The notes below the pieces were generated by a model that did no database searches, had not been told where the DNA came from, and worked only from the letters and a program-made list of their open reading frames with translations. 64,000 nucleotides of DNA. It comes from Aquipseudomonas ullengensis (GTDB lineage Bacteria > Pseudomonadota > Gammaproteobacteria > Pseudomonadales > Pseudomonadaceae). The stretch lies in the NCBI RefSeq assembly GCF_014174475.1, contig NZ_JACJUD010000001.1:1159861-1223860 (forward strand), read 5' to 3'. Numbering within the stretch: the stretch's first letter is position 1; each line of letters opens with the position of its first letter. A program made the position numbers and the translations under genes. Shown here piece after piece: positions 46,934-56,694 of the stretch.

Positions 46934-48301
46934 CTAGCGTACGCCAGCGTTGCGCAGGGCAGCTGGGGTGTAGTCGGCGGCGGTGGCCGGGAAGCCGAAC
47001 AGGTAGCCGTTCTTCTCCTCGTTGTTCATGCCAATCGCCAGGTAACGGCCGGAGATGATGTCGTACAGCGCTTCGAAGGCATAACCCGGGCTCTGCTGCT
47101 TGTAGTGGTTGGCCAGCATGGCCTGACCGACACGCCACAGTTGGCCACGACCGTCGTAGTGCTCGGACACGGCGATCTGCCAGGTGTCTTCGTCGATGAA
47201 GAAGCGACGCTTGGCGTAGATGTTGCGCTCGCCGGCCTTCAGCGTGGCTTCGACTTCCCAGACGCGGTGCAGCTCGTAGCGTGCCAGGTCCTGGTTGGTG
47301 TGGCCGGCCTTGACGATGTCGCTGTATTTAACCGACGGCTGACCGATGTGGTAGTTGTTGTACGGGATGTACAACTCCTTCTTGCCGACCAGCTTCCAGT
47401 CGTAGCGATCTGGCGAGCCGTTGTACATGTCGAAGTTGTCCGAGGTGCGCAGACCGTCGGAAGCGGTACCCGGGCCGTCGTAGGCCACCTGCGGTGCACG
47501 ACGCACACGACGCTGGCCGGCGTTGTAGATCCAGGCCATGCGCGGGTCCTTGACCTGATCCAGCGAGTCGTGGACCAGCAGCACGTTACCGGCCAGACGC
47601 GCCGGGGCAGTCACACGCTGCTTGAAGAACAGCAGGGCGTTTTCCGCTTTGTCTGCGGCCAGGCCGCTCATGCTGTCGGGGAACGCCACTTCGTCTTCGA
47701 AGTTGACCAGGGTGTAGGTGCCGTTGGTTTGCGGCGTGGCCTGCACGATGCTGCGGCGCACGTTGCCACCGCGGTAACGGGTGATGTGGTTCCACACCAC
47801 TTCCAGGCCGTTCTGCGGGATCGGGAAAGCGTAGTAGCGGCTTTCGCTGAAACCCTTGAGGCCGTTGCCGCCTTCCATCAGCGTGGTTTTCACCGCGCTG
47901 GTCTTGGCCGCCTGGTTGATGACATCCGGTACCGCCGCGGTGCGGTGGCTCGGGTAGACCACCATCTTGTAGGTCTCCGGGTAGCGCTTGAACATCGCCA
48001 GCTGGCCTTCGGAGAGCTTGGCCTTGTACTGGTCGAGGTTCTGCGGGGTGATGGTGTACAGCGGCTGCTCGTTGGCGAAGGGTTCGCCGAGGAAGCCGTT
48101 GGCCGTCACCGGTGCCGCATTCACGGGCAGGCCGCCGTCCCAGGCCGGGATGGTGCCTTCCGCGTTGCCGGCTTTTTCGCCGCCGAGCGGAGTCAGGGTG
48201 GTGCCCAGCTTGTTCGCCTCCTCCGGGGAGACGGCAGCGAGGACGCTGCTCGCCAGCACAGACAGGGTGAGCGCCGTGATCAGTTTGCTTGTTGTTTTCA
48301 T
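46934..48301 (-). CDS. DUF1329 outer-membrane-associated protein
   Basis: The 455-residue product has a signal peptide (MKTTSKLITALTLSVLASSVLAA) and then VSPEEANKLGTTLTPLGGEKAGNAEGTIPAWDGG, the typical DUF1329 opening; RNIYAKRRFFIDEDTWQIAVSEHYDGRGQLWRVG is the conserved C-terminal part, with a LolA/LolB-like fold reported for related proteins. DUF1329 genes pair with DUF1302 genes in many proteobacteria, often near hydrophobic-compound catabolism. It lies 25 bp after the DUF1302 gene. The function is unresolved. Confidence 0.93.
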   Translation of the reverse strand: MKTTSKLITALTLSVLASSVLAAVSPEEANKLGTTLTPLGGEKAGNAEGTIPAWDGGLPVNAAPVTANGFLGEPFANEQPLYTITPQNLDQYKAKLSEGQLAMFKRYPETYKMVVYPSHRTAAVPDVINQAAKTSAVKTTLMEGGNGLKGFSESRYYAFPIPQNGLEVVWNHITRYRGGNVRRSIVQATPQTNGTYTLVNFEDEVAFPDSMSGLAADKAENALLFFKQRVTAPARLAGNVLLVHDSLDQVKDPRMAWIYNAGQRRVRRAPQVAYDGPGTASDGLRTSDNFDMYNGSPDRYDWKLVGKKELYIPYNNYHIGQPSVKYSDIVKAGHTNQDLARYELHRVWEVEATLKAGERNIYAKRRFFIDEDTWQIAVSEHYDGRGQLWRVGQAMLANHYKQQSPGYAFEALYDIISGRYLAIGMNNEEKNGYLFGFPATAADYTPAALRNAGVR

Positions 48302-48326
48302 AGACTGATTCTCTAGTGCAGCCGAA

Positions 48327-50156
48327 TTAGAAGTTCATACCGACGCTGAGCGCGACGAAGTCGCGATCGGTCAGGGTGTTGTAATCACCGTCGAAGAAGT
48401 TGGTATAGCTCAGGCTCGCGGTGTAGGTGTTCAGGTACTCGGCATCGACACCGACGCTGGCGGCCTTGGAGCCTTCGTTGAACACCGGACCGTAGCCGTC
48501 GACATCATGGGAGAAGGCGACGTTGGGCTTCAGGTTGATCCCGGCGACCACGTCGTTGTAGTCCCAGATGGCGCGCGCGCGGTAACCCCAGGAGGTGTTG
48601 GTGAAGAAGCCGTGGGTACCGTATTCCTCAAGGGCGGCAACGTTCGATGCAGCGGTGCCATGTGGCGAGCCGTAGATCGAGTCGCGGCCGTAGGCCACTT
48701 CGTCACGGCTTTCCAGGCCACCGATGGAGGTCATGCCAACTTCGCCCACCACGGTCAGACGCTCGGCGCCCATGATCTGATCGAAGAAGTGGGTGAAGGT
48801 GGTCTGTGCCTGGGTCACTTCCTTGCGGTTGTAACCACGGCTGACCAGACCTGCAGTGTCGAGCGCACCGGCGAAGCCGCCGCTGTTCAGGCCTGCCACC
48901 ACGGTGTTGGCCAGCTTGCCGGTCATGTCGGTGCCGTTGATGCCGATCGGCATGTTCGGCCGGTAGCTGATTTCACCCGCCCACGCCGTGCCGGTAGGCA
49001 GGGTGGTGGAGAAGCTCAGGCCATAGAGCTGGATATCTTCCGGGTACATCATGGCGTAGCTGCCACGGCCCAGGAGGATCGGCTGGGCCAAGGCGCCGCC
49101 TAGGGTAGTCAGTGCAGCCGTGATATCCGCTTCGCTGGCATTGGTGAAGATCGCGTTGGGCGTACGGCTGTGGTAGTTCATGAAGTACGCCGCGTACTCG
49201 GTGCTTTCACCCAGCCAGCGCAGGGCAGTACCCCACTGGCCGTCGTCGCGGGCATCCTGGTCGCCGGCACGTGGCACGATCAGGCCTTCGTCGGTGACGC
49301 CTACCTGGCTCAATGCAGCCGCTGCACCTGGGCCGAAAGCGCCAGACTTGGCGCCCTGGATCGAGGCGATCGAGCCGGGGCCGAGGATGTTGTAGTTGTT
49401 GTCGCAACCATCGGCGACGACGTCGGCGCTGGCGAAGAAGGTGCCGCAGTTGTCGGCAACGGTCTGGTCCCACTCGAGCTGGTAGAAGGCCTCGGCGGAC
49501 AGGTTCTCGGTGATCGACTGCGACACGTAGAACATGTTGACCGGGATCAGGCCTTCCTTGATCTCGGCGCCAGGACGGCGGAAGGCCGCCGCGTCGATCG
49601 GGTTGATCGAGTTGATGCTGTTGCCGATGAAGGTGCTCTCGCCCCAGCTCACCACCTGCTTGCCGACCCGTACGCTGCCGGGCATCTCGGCGATCTGGTA
49701 GTTGTGGTAGACGAAGGCATCGAGGATCTGCGCGCCGGAGGCCTGGGCGGCTTCCTTGCGATTGTGGTCGTCGATGTCCTTGAACAGGCGGCTCTCGTCT
49801 TTCAGCTCGAAGTCATACCAGTACTTGCCGCGAACGAAGATGCCGGTGTCACCGTATTTCAGTTCGAGGTCGTGGATGCCCTTGAAGATCTTCGAGAAGG
49901 TTTCGCCTTTCTTGAAGTTCATGCGGCCGTCGTCACCGGTCTGGGTGAAGCCGGTGCCGCCGTTGGCTTCACCGATCAGGTCCTTGTCCGGCGAGGCGGT
50001 GGACCAGCTTGAGCCGACCGACAGGGAGGAGTCGAATTGGCCTTCGATTTCCCCGATGTTGAAGTTGACGGCGTATGCCGGAGCGATACTGCCGAGTGCG
50101 ATAGCGAGGGCGAGGGTGCGTGGCTGGAAGATTCCGGGCCGTGTTGTTTTTGTCAT
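48327..50156 (-). CDS. DUF1302 outer-membrane beta-barrel protein
   Basis: The 609-residue protein has a signal peptide (PGIFQPRTLALAIALGSIAPAYA) and then VNFNIGEIEGQFDSSLSVGSSWSTASPDKDLIG, the standard DUF1302 start, and a C-terminal beta-strand ending in Phe (FVALSVGMNF). It probably forms an outer-membrane channel for hydrophobic substrates, by analogy with FadL-like roles suggested for the family. I chose the ATG at 50156 with GGAG seven bases upstream; a longer ORF of 29 residues lacks a signal-like start. Confidence 0.92.
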   Translation of the reverse strand: MTKTTRPGIFQPRTLALAIALGSIAPAYAVNFNIGEIEGQFDSSLSVGSSWSTASPDKDLIGEANGGTGFTQTGDDGRMNFKKGETFSKIFKGIHDLELKYGDTGIFVRGKYWYDFELKDESRLFKDIDDHNRKEAAQASGAQILDAFVYHNYQIAEMPGSVRVGKQVVSWGESTFIGNSINSINPIDAAAFRRPGAEIKEGLIPVNMFYVSQSITENLSAEAFYQLEWDQTVADNCGTFFASADVVADGCDNNYNILGPGSIASIQGAKSGAFGPGAAAALSQVGVTDEGLIVPRAGDQDARDDGQWGTALRWLGESTEYAAYFMNYHSRTPNAIFTNASEADITAALTTLGGALAQPILLGRGSYAMMYPEDIQLYGLSFSTTLPTGTAWAGEISYRPNMPIGINGTDMTGKLANTVVAGLNSGGFAGALDTAGLVSRGYNRKEVTQAQTTFTHFFDQIMGAERLTVVGEVGMTSIGGLESRDEVAYGRDSIYGSPHGTAASNVAALEEYGTHGFFTNTSWGYRARAIWDYNDVVAGINLKPNVAFSHDVDGYGPVFNEGSKAASVGVDAEYLNTYTASLSYTNFFDGDYNTLTDRDFVALSVGMNF

Positions 50157-50337
50157 GCGGCTCTCCGTGGATGGGGGTGGAACTGAGTGCACCCTACGCA
50201 GGGGATGACAGTGGGTTAAGCGCACCAAGGATGGATTTGCCATGTCACTCGAAAGTATTAATGCGCTTGCCAGGGCTGGCGTAGAGGCACTAACACCGAT
50301 CTGAATGAAAGGTCATTAGTCGTCCGTGATGGCGCAG

Positions 50338-50362
50338 AAAAAAGCCCCGCATTGCGGGGCTT
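50338..50362 (-). terminator. Intrinsic terminator of the MFS gene
   Basis: GCCCCGC/GCGGGGC arms around AAT, followed on the minus strand by six T, about 25 bp past the MFS stop. Confidence 0.85.
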
Positions 50363-50387
50363 CGGGTGGCGGCAGGAGTTGGCCGGG

Positions 50388-51752
50388 TCAGGCGGTTTTC
50401 AGTTGTGCCTGCGGCGTGCCGCTGGTGCTTTCCGGTACCCAGCGCTGCAGTTGTTCCAGGCTGGCGCGGTACGGCTTGAGGCCCATCCACAGCAAGCCGA
50501 TGGCGAGAAGTACGGAGGCGGTGGTCACGTACAGTAGCGAGTAGCGCAGGGCCTGGTCGTCGGCGAATACATAGTCGGTAACCAGCGCCACGAAGGTGGG
50601 CCCCAGGCCCAGGCCGAACAGGGTGACGACGAACAGGTAGATCGCCGACGCCTGGCCGCGCATCGAGTTGGGCATGATTTCCTGGATCGCCGCCGGTGCC
50701 ACGCCGAACGGCATGCTCAGGAAGAAGATCGCCGGCGCCAGCAGCACGCTGGCCCAGAAGGCGCTTTCCATCAGCGGGAACAGCGCGACCACCGGCAGGG
50801 CGCCGAGTGCGGCGTACAGGCCGACGCGCATGTTGGCGTCGACTTGGCCGCGCTTGGACAGCCAGTCGGCCAGGCGCCCGCCACAGACGATGCCGACGCA
50901 GCCGAACACCGCCACCAGGCTGCCGTAGACGACGCCGACATGGCCGGCATCCCAGCCATAGGTGCGGATGAAGAAGCTCGGAATCCAGGCGGCGCTGCCG
51001 TAGCCGGCCAGGGCCAGGCCGGCGAAGCCGAAGTTGTGGCACAGCACGGTGCGGCGGTTGCTGCGGATATAGCGGCCGACTTCGGCCAGCGGTACCGCGA
51101 CGCCGGCGCCGACACCGCGGCGTGCCGGCTCGCGCACGGCCAGCATGAGCAGAGTAAACAGCACGCCGGCGGCGCCGAGGATCAGGAAGATCAGCTGCCA
51201 TGGGCGCACTTCGCCGAACACCGGCAGGTGCAGGTCGCCCTGCGCCGAAGCGAACTTGATCACCAGGCCGCCCAGCAGGAAGGCGATACCCGAGCCCAGG
51301 TAGACGCCCATCGAGTAGACGCTGATGGCCGTGGCGCGACGCTCGGGTGGGAAGCTGTCGGCGATCAGCGAGTAGGCGGCGGGGGACAATGCGGCTTCAC
51401 CGACACCCACGCCGACCCGACACAGGAGGAACTGCCAGTACAGCTTGGCCATGCCGCACGCGGCGGTGGCGGCGCTCCAAAACAGTACGCCGATGGCGAT
51501 CAGGCCGCGGCGGCTCTTGGTGTCGGCCAGGCGCCCGAGCGGAATGCCGCAGATGGTGTAGAACAGGGCGAAGGACAGGCCCATCAGCAGGCTCATCTGC
51601 GTATCGCTGATGTCCAGGTCGCGGCGAATCGGGCCGACCAGCAGGTTGAGGATCTGCCGGTCGATGAAGGACAGCACATAGGCCACCATCAGGATCACCA
51701 CAGTGGTCCAGGCGGACAGGCTGGAGGGGTAGCCATTCTTGTTGTTGGGCAT
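50388..51752 (-). CDS. MFS transporter, Spinster-like group
   Basis: The 454-residue protein has twelve predicted helices and the MFS motif GRLADTKSRRGLI after helix 2. The opening SFIDRQILNLLVGPIRRDLDISDTQMSLLMGLSFALFYTICGIPLGRLAD matches the Spns-like group that carries lipids, steroids or organic acids in bacteria. It lies upstream of the DUF1302/DUF1329 pair on the same strand but has its own terminator, so it is a separate unit. The substrate is unknown. Confidence 0.9.
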   Translation of the reverse strand: MPNNKNGYPSSLSAWTTVVILMVAYVLSFIDRQILNLLVGPIRRDLDISDTQMSLLMGLSFALFYTICGIPLGRLADTKSRRGLIAIGVLFWSAATAACGMAKLYWQFLLCRVGVGVGEAALSPAAYSLIADSFPPERRATAISVYSMGVYLGSGIAFLLGGLVIKFASAQGDLHLPVFGEVRPWQLIFLILGAAGVLFTLLMLAVREPARRGVGAGVAVPLAEVGRYIRSNRRTVLCHNFGFAGLALAGYGSAAWIPSFFIRTYGWDAGHVGVVYGSLVAVFGCVGIVCGGRLADWLSKRGQVDANMRVGLYAALGALPVVALFPLMESAFWASVLLAPAIFFLSMPFGVAPAAIQEIMPNSMRGQASAIYLFVVTLFGLGLGPTFVALVTDYVFADDQALRYSLLYVTTASVLLAIGLLWMGLKPYRASLEQLQRWVPESTSGTPQAQLKTA

Positions 51753-51785
51753 TGGCGGCTCCGCGGCGCCACGAACAGGGCGCAG

Positions 51786-51862
51786 GCTGATAGGAGGATT
51801 CAGCTTAGGCTGATAGGCGTGCCGGTTAATATCGCCCCAAGGTGTTATCAGCGAACTGAATC
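51786..51862. promoter_or_regulatory. Nested inverted repeats upstream of the MFS gene
   Basis: Outer arms GATTCAG (51797-51803) and CTGAATC (51856-51862) enclose inner arms GCTGATA (51809-51815) and TATCAGC (51846-51852). A further GCTGATA lies at 51786-51792, 23 bp before the second. This suggests cooperative binding of a regulator in the MFS promoter. Confidence 0.5.
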
Positions 51863-52014
51863 GGGATGATGCCCCGACGCTGATGGTAGGCGTTACGCTG
51901 CAGTTATTTGGGTGAAATAGCGGCTAACGTGAAGCTTATTGCATCGATCATGCAGCTATTCGAAGCGCTGTTGGCTGGGCGCTAAAAGGTTGCCGAATGT
52001 TGCCGGTTTGCCGC

Positions 52015-53238
52015 TCAGACCACGCCGTTGGCGCGCAATAGCGCGATCTGCGCCGCATCCAGCCCCAGCATCTGGCTGAGGATGAGCTCACTGTGCTCGC
52101 CCAGCAGCGGCGGGGCGCTGCGGTATTGCACCGGGCTGGCGGACAGGCGCAGCGGGCTGGCCACCTGTGGCGTGCTGCCGGCCAGCGGGTGTGGCAGGTC
52201 CAGGCGCAGGCCGCGGGCGATTACTTGCGGATCGGCGAACACCTGGGCCAGGTCGTTGACCGGACCGCAGGGCACGCTGGCCTGCTCCAGCAGCGCCACC
52301 CACTCGGCGGTGGTCTTGAACACCGTGACCTGGCGGATCAGCGGAATCAGCTCGGCGCGATGGGCCACGCGCTGGCTGTTGCTAGAAAAGCGCGAGTCGT
52401 CCGCCCACTCCCGATGGCCGGCGACTTCGCAAAACTTGCGGAACTGGTTGTCGTTGCCCACGGTGAGGATCAGGTCGCCGTCGGCGGTGGGAAAGTCCTG
52501 GTAGGGCACGATGTTCGGGTGGGCGTTGCCCAGGCGCCTGGGCGAGGTGCCGGTGGTCAGGTAGTTCATCGCCTGGTTGGCCAGGCAGGCCACCTGCACG
52601 TCGAGCAGAGCCATGTCGATGTGCTGGCCTTCGCCGGTCTTCTCGCGGTGAGCCAGGGCGCCGAGCACCGCCACCGTGGCATACAACCCGGTGAGGATGT
52701 CGGTGAGCGCCACGCCGACCTTCACCGGCCCCGCGCCGTCCTCGCCATCCGGCTTGCCGGTCAGGCTCATCAGGCCGCCGAGGCCCTGGATCATGAAGTC
52801 GTAACCGGCGCGTTTGGCGTAAGGGCCGTCCTGGCCGAAGCCGGTGATCGAGCAATAGATCAGGCGCGGGTTGAGTGCCTTCAGGCTCGCGTAGTCGAGG
52901 CCATAAGCCGCCAGTCCGCCGACCTTGAAGTTCTCGATGAGGATGTCGGACTTGCTTGCCAGTTCGCGGGCGATGCGCTGGCCTTCGGCCTGGGTGAAGT
53001 CGAGGGTCAGCGATTGCTTGTTGCGGTTGGCGGAGAGGAAATAGGCCGCCTCCGAGGTGTCGCGACCCTCGCCATCGCGCAGGTAGGGCGGACCCCAGTG
53101 GCGGGTGTCATCACCGGCGCCGGGGCGCTCGACCTTGATCACTTCGGCGCCGAGGTCGGCCAGGTTCTGCCCGCACCACGGCCCGGCGAGCACGCGGGAC
53201 AGATCGAGTACGCGAAGGTGGGACAGGGCGCCGGACAT
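52015..53238 (-). CDS. gcdG: CaiB/BaiF family CoA-transferase, probable succinyl-CoA:glutarate CoA-transferase
   Basis: The 407-residue class-III CoA-transferase opens MSGALSHLRVLDLSRVLAGPWCGQNLADLGAEVIKVERPGAGDDTRHWGPP and has LIENFKVGGLAAYGLDY and GFGQDGPYAKRAGYDFMIQGLGG, all family landmarks. Next to gcdH it should activate glutarate with succinyl-CoA, the first step of glutarate use from lysine. I chose the ATG at 53238; the longer ORF reads through the REP-like region. It follows gcdH after 121 bp with a palindromic repeat between. Confidence 0.92.
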   Translation of the reverse strand: MSGALSHLRVLDLSRVLAGPWCGQNLADLGAEVIKVERPGAGDDTRHWGPPYLRDGEGRDTSEAAYFLSANRNKQSLTLDFTQAEGQRIARELASKSDILIENFKVGGLAAYGLDYASLKALNPRLIYCSITGFGQDGPYAKRAGYDFMIQGLGGLMSLTGKPDGEDGAGPVKVGVALTDILTGLYATVAVLGALAHREKTGEGQHIDMALLDVQVACLANQAMNYLTTGTSPRRLGNAHPNIVPYQDFPTADGDLILTVGNDNQFRKFCEVAGHREWADDSRFSSNSQRVAHRAELIPLIRQVTVFKTTAEWVALLEQASVPCGPVNDLAQVFADPQVIARGLRLDLPHPLAGSTPQVASPLRLSASPVQYRSAPPLLGEHSELILSQMLGLDAAQIALLRANGVV

Positions 53239-53317
53239 GGGAACCTCGGAGGTAGGGTGTGGGTGGCTAGAGGGTTGGGGTGAGGGTGTCGCGGGCAGCT
53301 CGGAGTGCCTTGGGAAT

Positions 53318-53352
53318 CCCTCTCCCCCGGGCCCTCTCCCGGAGGGAGAGGG
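53318..53352. repeat. CCCTCTCCC-type palindrome between gcdH and gcdG
   Basis: CCCTCTCCC at 53318-53326 and GGGAGAGGG at 53344-53352 flank a second CCCTCTCCC at 53332-53340. Same family as 29339 and 63859. Confidence 0.7.
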
Positions 53353-53359
53353 GAGGCCG

Positions 53360-54541
53360 TCAGAAGAACGCCTGGATGCCGGTCTGCGCACGGCCAAGAA
53401 TCAGCGCGTGCACGTCATGGGTGCCTTCGTAGGTGTTGACCACCTCAAGGTTGACCAGGTGGCGAGCCACGCCGAACTCGTCGCTGATGCCGTTGCCGCC
53501 GAGCATGTCGCGGGCCATGCGGGCGATGTCCAGGGACTTGCCGCAGCTGTTGCGCTTCATGATCGAGGTGATTTCCACCGCGGCGGTGCCTTCATCCTTC
53601 ATCCGGCCCAGGCGCAGGCAGCCTTGCAGGGCCAGGGTGATCTCGGTCTGCATGTCGGCCAGCTTCTTCTGGATCAACTGGTTGGCGGCCAGCGGGCGGC
53701 CGAACTGCTGACGGTCCAGGGTGTACTGGCGTGCGGCGTGCCAGCAGAACTCGGCGGCGCCCAGCGCGCCCCAGCTGATGCCGTAGCGGGCCGAGTTGAG
53801 GCAGGTGAACGGGCCCTTCAGGCCGCGCACGTCGGGGAAGGCGTTCTCTTCCGGGCAGAACACGTTGTCCATGACGATCTCGCCGGTGATCGAGGCGCGC
53901 AGGCCGACCTTGCCGTGGATGGTTGGGGTACTCAGGCCCTGCCAGCCTTTTTCCAGGACGAAGCCACGAATCTCGCCGGCATCGTCCTTGGCCCAGACCA
54001 CGAACACGTCGGCGATCGGGCTGTTGGTGATCCACATCTTGGCGCCGGTCAGGCGGTAGCCGCCGTCGACCTTCTTGGCGCGGGTGATCATCGAGCCCGG
54101 GTCGGAGCCGTGGTTCGGCTCGGTCAGGCCGAAACAGCCGATGAATTCGCCGCTGGCCAGTTTCGGCAGGTATTTCTGCTTGGTCGCTTCGTTGCCGAAT
54201 TCGTTGATCGGCACCATCACCAGGGACGACTGCACGCTCATCATCGAGCGGTAGCCGGAGTCGATGCGTTCCACTTCGCGGGCGATCAGGCCGTAGCACA
54301 CATAGTTCAGGCCGCTGCCGCCGTAGGCTTCGGGGATGGTTGCGCCGAGCAGGCCGGTTTCGCCCATCTCGCGGAAGATCGCCGGGTCGGTCTGCTCATG
54401 GCGGAAGGCTTCCAGCACGCGCGGGGCCAGCTTGTCGGCGGCGAACTGCTGGGCGCTGTCGCGCACCATGCGTTCTTCTTCGGTCAGTTGCTGGTCCAGC
54501 AGGAGCGGGTCGATCCAGTTGAAGCTTGCCTTGGCGGCCAT
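53360..54541 (-). CDS. gcdH: Glutaryl-CoA dehydrogenase
   Basis: The 393-residue acyl-CoA dehydrogenase oxidises and decarboxylates glutaryl-CoA to crotonyl-CoA with FAD. It has [64 protein letters not shown] and the catalytic Glu in the [21 protein letters not shown] end. I chose the ATG at 54541; the longer frame reads into the promoter. It is divergent from a LysR gene that fits GcdR and is followed by the CoA-transferase. Confidence 0.96.
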   Translation of the reverse strand: MAAKASFNWIDPLLLDQQLTEEERMVRDSAQQFAADKLAPRVLEAFRHEQTDPAIFREMGETGLLGATIPEAYGGSGLNYVCYGLIAREVERIDSGYRSMMSVQSSLVMVPINEFGNEATKQKYLPKLASGEFIGCFGLTEPNHGSDPGSMITRAKKVDGGYRLTGAKMWITNSPIADVFVVWAKDDAGEIRGFVLEKGWQGLSTPTIHGKVGLRASITGEIVMDNVFCPEENAFPDVRGLKGPFTCLNSARYGISWGALGAAEFCWHAARQYTLDRQQFGRPLAANQLIQKKLADMQTEITLALQGCLRLGRMKDEGTAAVEITSIMKRNSCGKSLDIARMARDMLGGNGISDEFGVARHLVNLEVVNTYEGTHDVHALILGRAQTGIQAFF

Positions 54542-54667
54542 GACGGAATCCTCGAAACGGTGGCTGTAGGCCGGCGCATGGCCGGGCGATGGAGAGAGAC
54601 TAGGCCCGTGGCGCGCACGGGGCAAACGAGGATTTTGCACGCTGTTGTGCGGATAACTCACTCCGAG

Positions 54668-54709
54668 ATAGCCTTGCTGGGCGATTTCGCCCTTTGCAAG
54701 TGAGGCTAT
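54668..54709. promoter_or_regulatory. Nested palindrome immediately upstream of gcdR
   Basis: ATAGCCT (54668-54674) pairs with AGGCTAT (54703-54709), and inside it GGGCGA (54679-54684) pairs with TCGCCC (54687-54692). It ends seven bases before the gcdR ATG, so it may be the GcdR operator or an mRNA hairpin that covers the ribosome site. Confidence 0.5.
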
Positions 54710-54716
54710 GGCATAG

Positions 54717-55616
54717 ATGCGCCGAAAGATCCCCAGCACCGCCGCCCTGGTGGCCTTCGAGTCGGCGGCCCGTCACCAGAGCTTCACCCGCGCCGCCGAG
54801 GAGCTGGTGCTGACCCAGAGTGCCATCTGTCGGCAGATCGCCAGCCTCGAGGAGTTCCTCGGCCTGGAGCTGTTCCGCCGTTCGCGGCGCGGGGTCAAGC
54901 TGACCGACGCGGGTCTGGCCTACAGCCGCAAGGTGGCGGCGCAGCTCGATGCGGTGGAGCGCGACACCCTGGCGCTGATGGGCCAGCAGGGGGCGATGAG
55001 TATCGAGCTGGCGGTGGTGCCGACCTTCGGTACCCAGTGGTTGCTACCGCGCCTGCGCGAATTCCAGCAGCTGCACCCGGAAGTCACCGTGCACCTGACC
55101 AACCGCACCCGGCCGTTCCTGTTCGCCGACACCGGCTTCGATGCGGCGATCTATTACGGTGACGCCGAATGGTCCGGCACCGAGGCACATGTCCTCATGC
55201 CGGAAAGCCTGCAGCCGGTGTGCAGCCCGAGCCTGCTTGGCGCGAGTGACGCGCTGAGTGCCGAAGAGCTGGCCACGTTGCCGCTGTTGCAGCAGACCAC
55301 TCGGCCCTACGCCTGGCGCCAATGGTTCAACGCCCAGGGCCTGAACGTGCCGCGTGACATGACCGGACCGCGCTACGAACTGTTCTCCATGCTGGCCCAG
55401 GCCGCAGCGCATGGCATGGGCGTGGCGCTGATCCCGCCCTTCCTGATCCAGCGCGAACTGGCCGAAGGCAGTCTGGTGCCGGCGCACCCCCGGGTCTTCG
55501 CCAGCAGCGACAAGGCCTATTACCTGATGATCCCCGAGCGCAAGGCCGAGTCGGCAGCCCTGCGGGCCTTTCGCGATTGGCTGCTGCAGGCGGCGCGCCA
55601 GTATCGCGGTGAGTAA
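54717..55616 (+). CDS. gcdR: LysR-family regulator of glutarate catabolism
   Basis: The 299-residue protein has the GcvA-like N-terminus [57 protein letters not shown], followed by a substrate-binding domain. It is divergent from gcdH, the arrangement known for GcdR in Pseudomonas, where it activates gcdHG on glutarate. The assignment rests on position as well as family. Confidence 0.88.
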   Translation: MRRKIPSTAALVAFESAARHQSFTRAAEELVLTQSAICRQIASLEEFLGLELFRRSRRGVKLTDAGLAYSRKVAAQLDAVERDTLALMGQQGAMSIELAVVPTFGTQWLLPRLREFQQLHPEVTVHLTNRTRPFLFADTGFDAAIYYGDAEWSGTEAHVLMPESLQPVCSPSLLGASDALSAEELATLPLLQQTTRPYAWRQWFNAQGLNVPRDMTGPRYELFSMLAQAAAHGMGVALIPPFLIQRELAEGSLVPAHPRVFASSDKAYYLMIPERKAESAALRAFRDWLLQAARQYRGE

Positions 55617-55628
55617 ATCGCGGGCATG

Positions 55629-55655
55629 AAAAAGCCGGGCTCATGGCCCGGCTTT
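55629..55655. terminator. Convergent intrinsic terminator
   Basis: GCCGGGC/GCCCGGC arms with five T on the minus-strand side and three on the plus side. It lies between the convergent gcdR and the secreted-protein gene. Confidence 0.8.
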
Positions 55656-55673
55656 GGGTGCCGCCCCGCAAAT

Positions 55674-56438
55674 TTACGGGGCGGCAGCGAACTGGTTAAG
55701 CGACATCCACTGTTCCGACAGCGAACGGGCATGGCGATCCACCGTGGTCGGCGCGAAAGCGCGGCCCGAGGCGCTGGCCAGGGCGTTGCTCTGGCTGTTC
55801 ATGTCCATCAGTGCGGCGCGCAGGAAGTTCCAGCGGGTTTTCAGCTTGGCAACGCCCTGGTTGTCCTTCTCGTCGAGGGTGGCCAGTTCCTGGTCGATGG
55901 CTGGCACCAGGATGCGTTCGTCCTGGCCGAGGTAGTTGTCCTGCTGCTCGCGGGCGATTTCGAAGCTGCCGACATAGGAGCGGCTGAGGTACTGCACGGC
56001 GAGGTATTCGACCTTGGCGGGCAGTTCGCCTTCCGGCGTGGCACCCGGTACGGCGCGGGTCACGGTGAGCAGCGCGCGCAGGGAGTCGGCCAGCTCTTGT
56101 GGGTAGCGCCACGGCATGTTGTCTTCTTTGGGGCCAAAGGAAACACCGAGGCGTAACTGGGTAACAAGTTTGGTGGCCAGGCCGGGAATTTCGGAACTGC
56201 TGCTCATGGCGCTCTGCGAAGCGGTTTCCAGGTTCGCAATATCCTTCTCCAGGCGCGCCAGATGGGCTTCCTGGAAGCCTTCACCGCGTAGCAGCAGCAG
56301 ACTGCTGGTGGCGCGGCAGGCATACACCTGGACTTGCTCGGCCGCGGTCATCGGTGCGGCGAATGTCTGCACCGAGAGGCTGGCGAGAAGCCCCGTCATA
56401 AACAAAAAAAACAGACGAAACAAAGGGTTACGGTTCAT
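55674..56438 (-). CDS. Secreted protein of unknown function
   Basis: The 254-residue product has a clear signal peptide (LFRLFFLFMTGLLASLSVQTFA-A), so it is periplasmic or surface-located. The mature part looks largely helical, with one Cys (YACRATSS), and no domain that I recognise. The start at 56438 follows a GAGCAC site; a longer frame has no signal-like start. A terminator lies 19 bp past the stop. The gene stands alone between gcdR and cysA. Confidence 0.7.
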   Translation of the reverse strand: MNRNPLFRLFFLFMTGLLASLSVQTFAAPMTAAEQVQVYACRATSSLLLLRGEGFQEAHLARLEKDIANLETASQSAMSSSSEIPGLATKLVTQLRLGVSFGPKEDNMPWRYPQELADSLRALLTVTRAVPGATPEGELPAKVEYLAVQYLSRSYVGSFEIAREQQDNYLGQDERILVPAIDQELATLDEKDNQGVAKLKTRWNFLRAALMDMNSQSNALASASGRAFAPTTVDRHARSLSEQWMSLNQFAAAP

Positions 56439-56649
56439 GCCGTGGTGCTCCTTATTATTCTTGTGAGCCGCGGTGTTGCTGGCACTGGACAGCGTGCAGT
56501 GCAGTAGCAACAGCCTACTGCGCTTGTCATAGCAAAGGATGCGCCAAAAGAGTGATTTGTGCCGCAAATTTGGCGATTCAGACTCGTCACTCTTTCGGCT
56601 GTGCTAAGGGCTTTGCCTATGCAGGGATGAGTGTTCGCGAGGGGAATGC

Positions 56650-56684
56650 CAAAAGAGCCTTCTCCCTGTCCAGGAGAAGGCTCT
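56650..56684 (-). terminator. Intrinsic terminator of cysA
   Basis: A perfect 12-base stem (AGAGCCTTCTCC / GGAGAAGGCTCT) around a seven-base loop, followed on the minus strand by TTT. It lies directly past the cysA stop. Confidence 0.85.
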
Positions 56685-56694
56685 GCGTCAGCGC

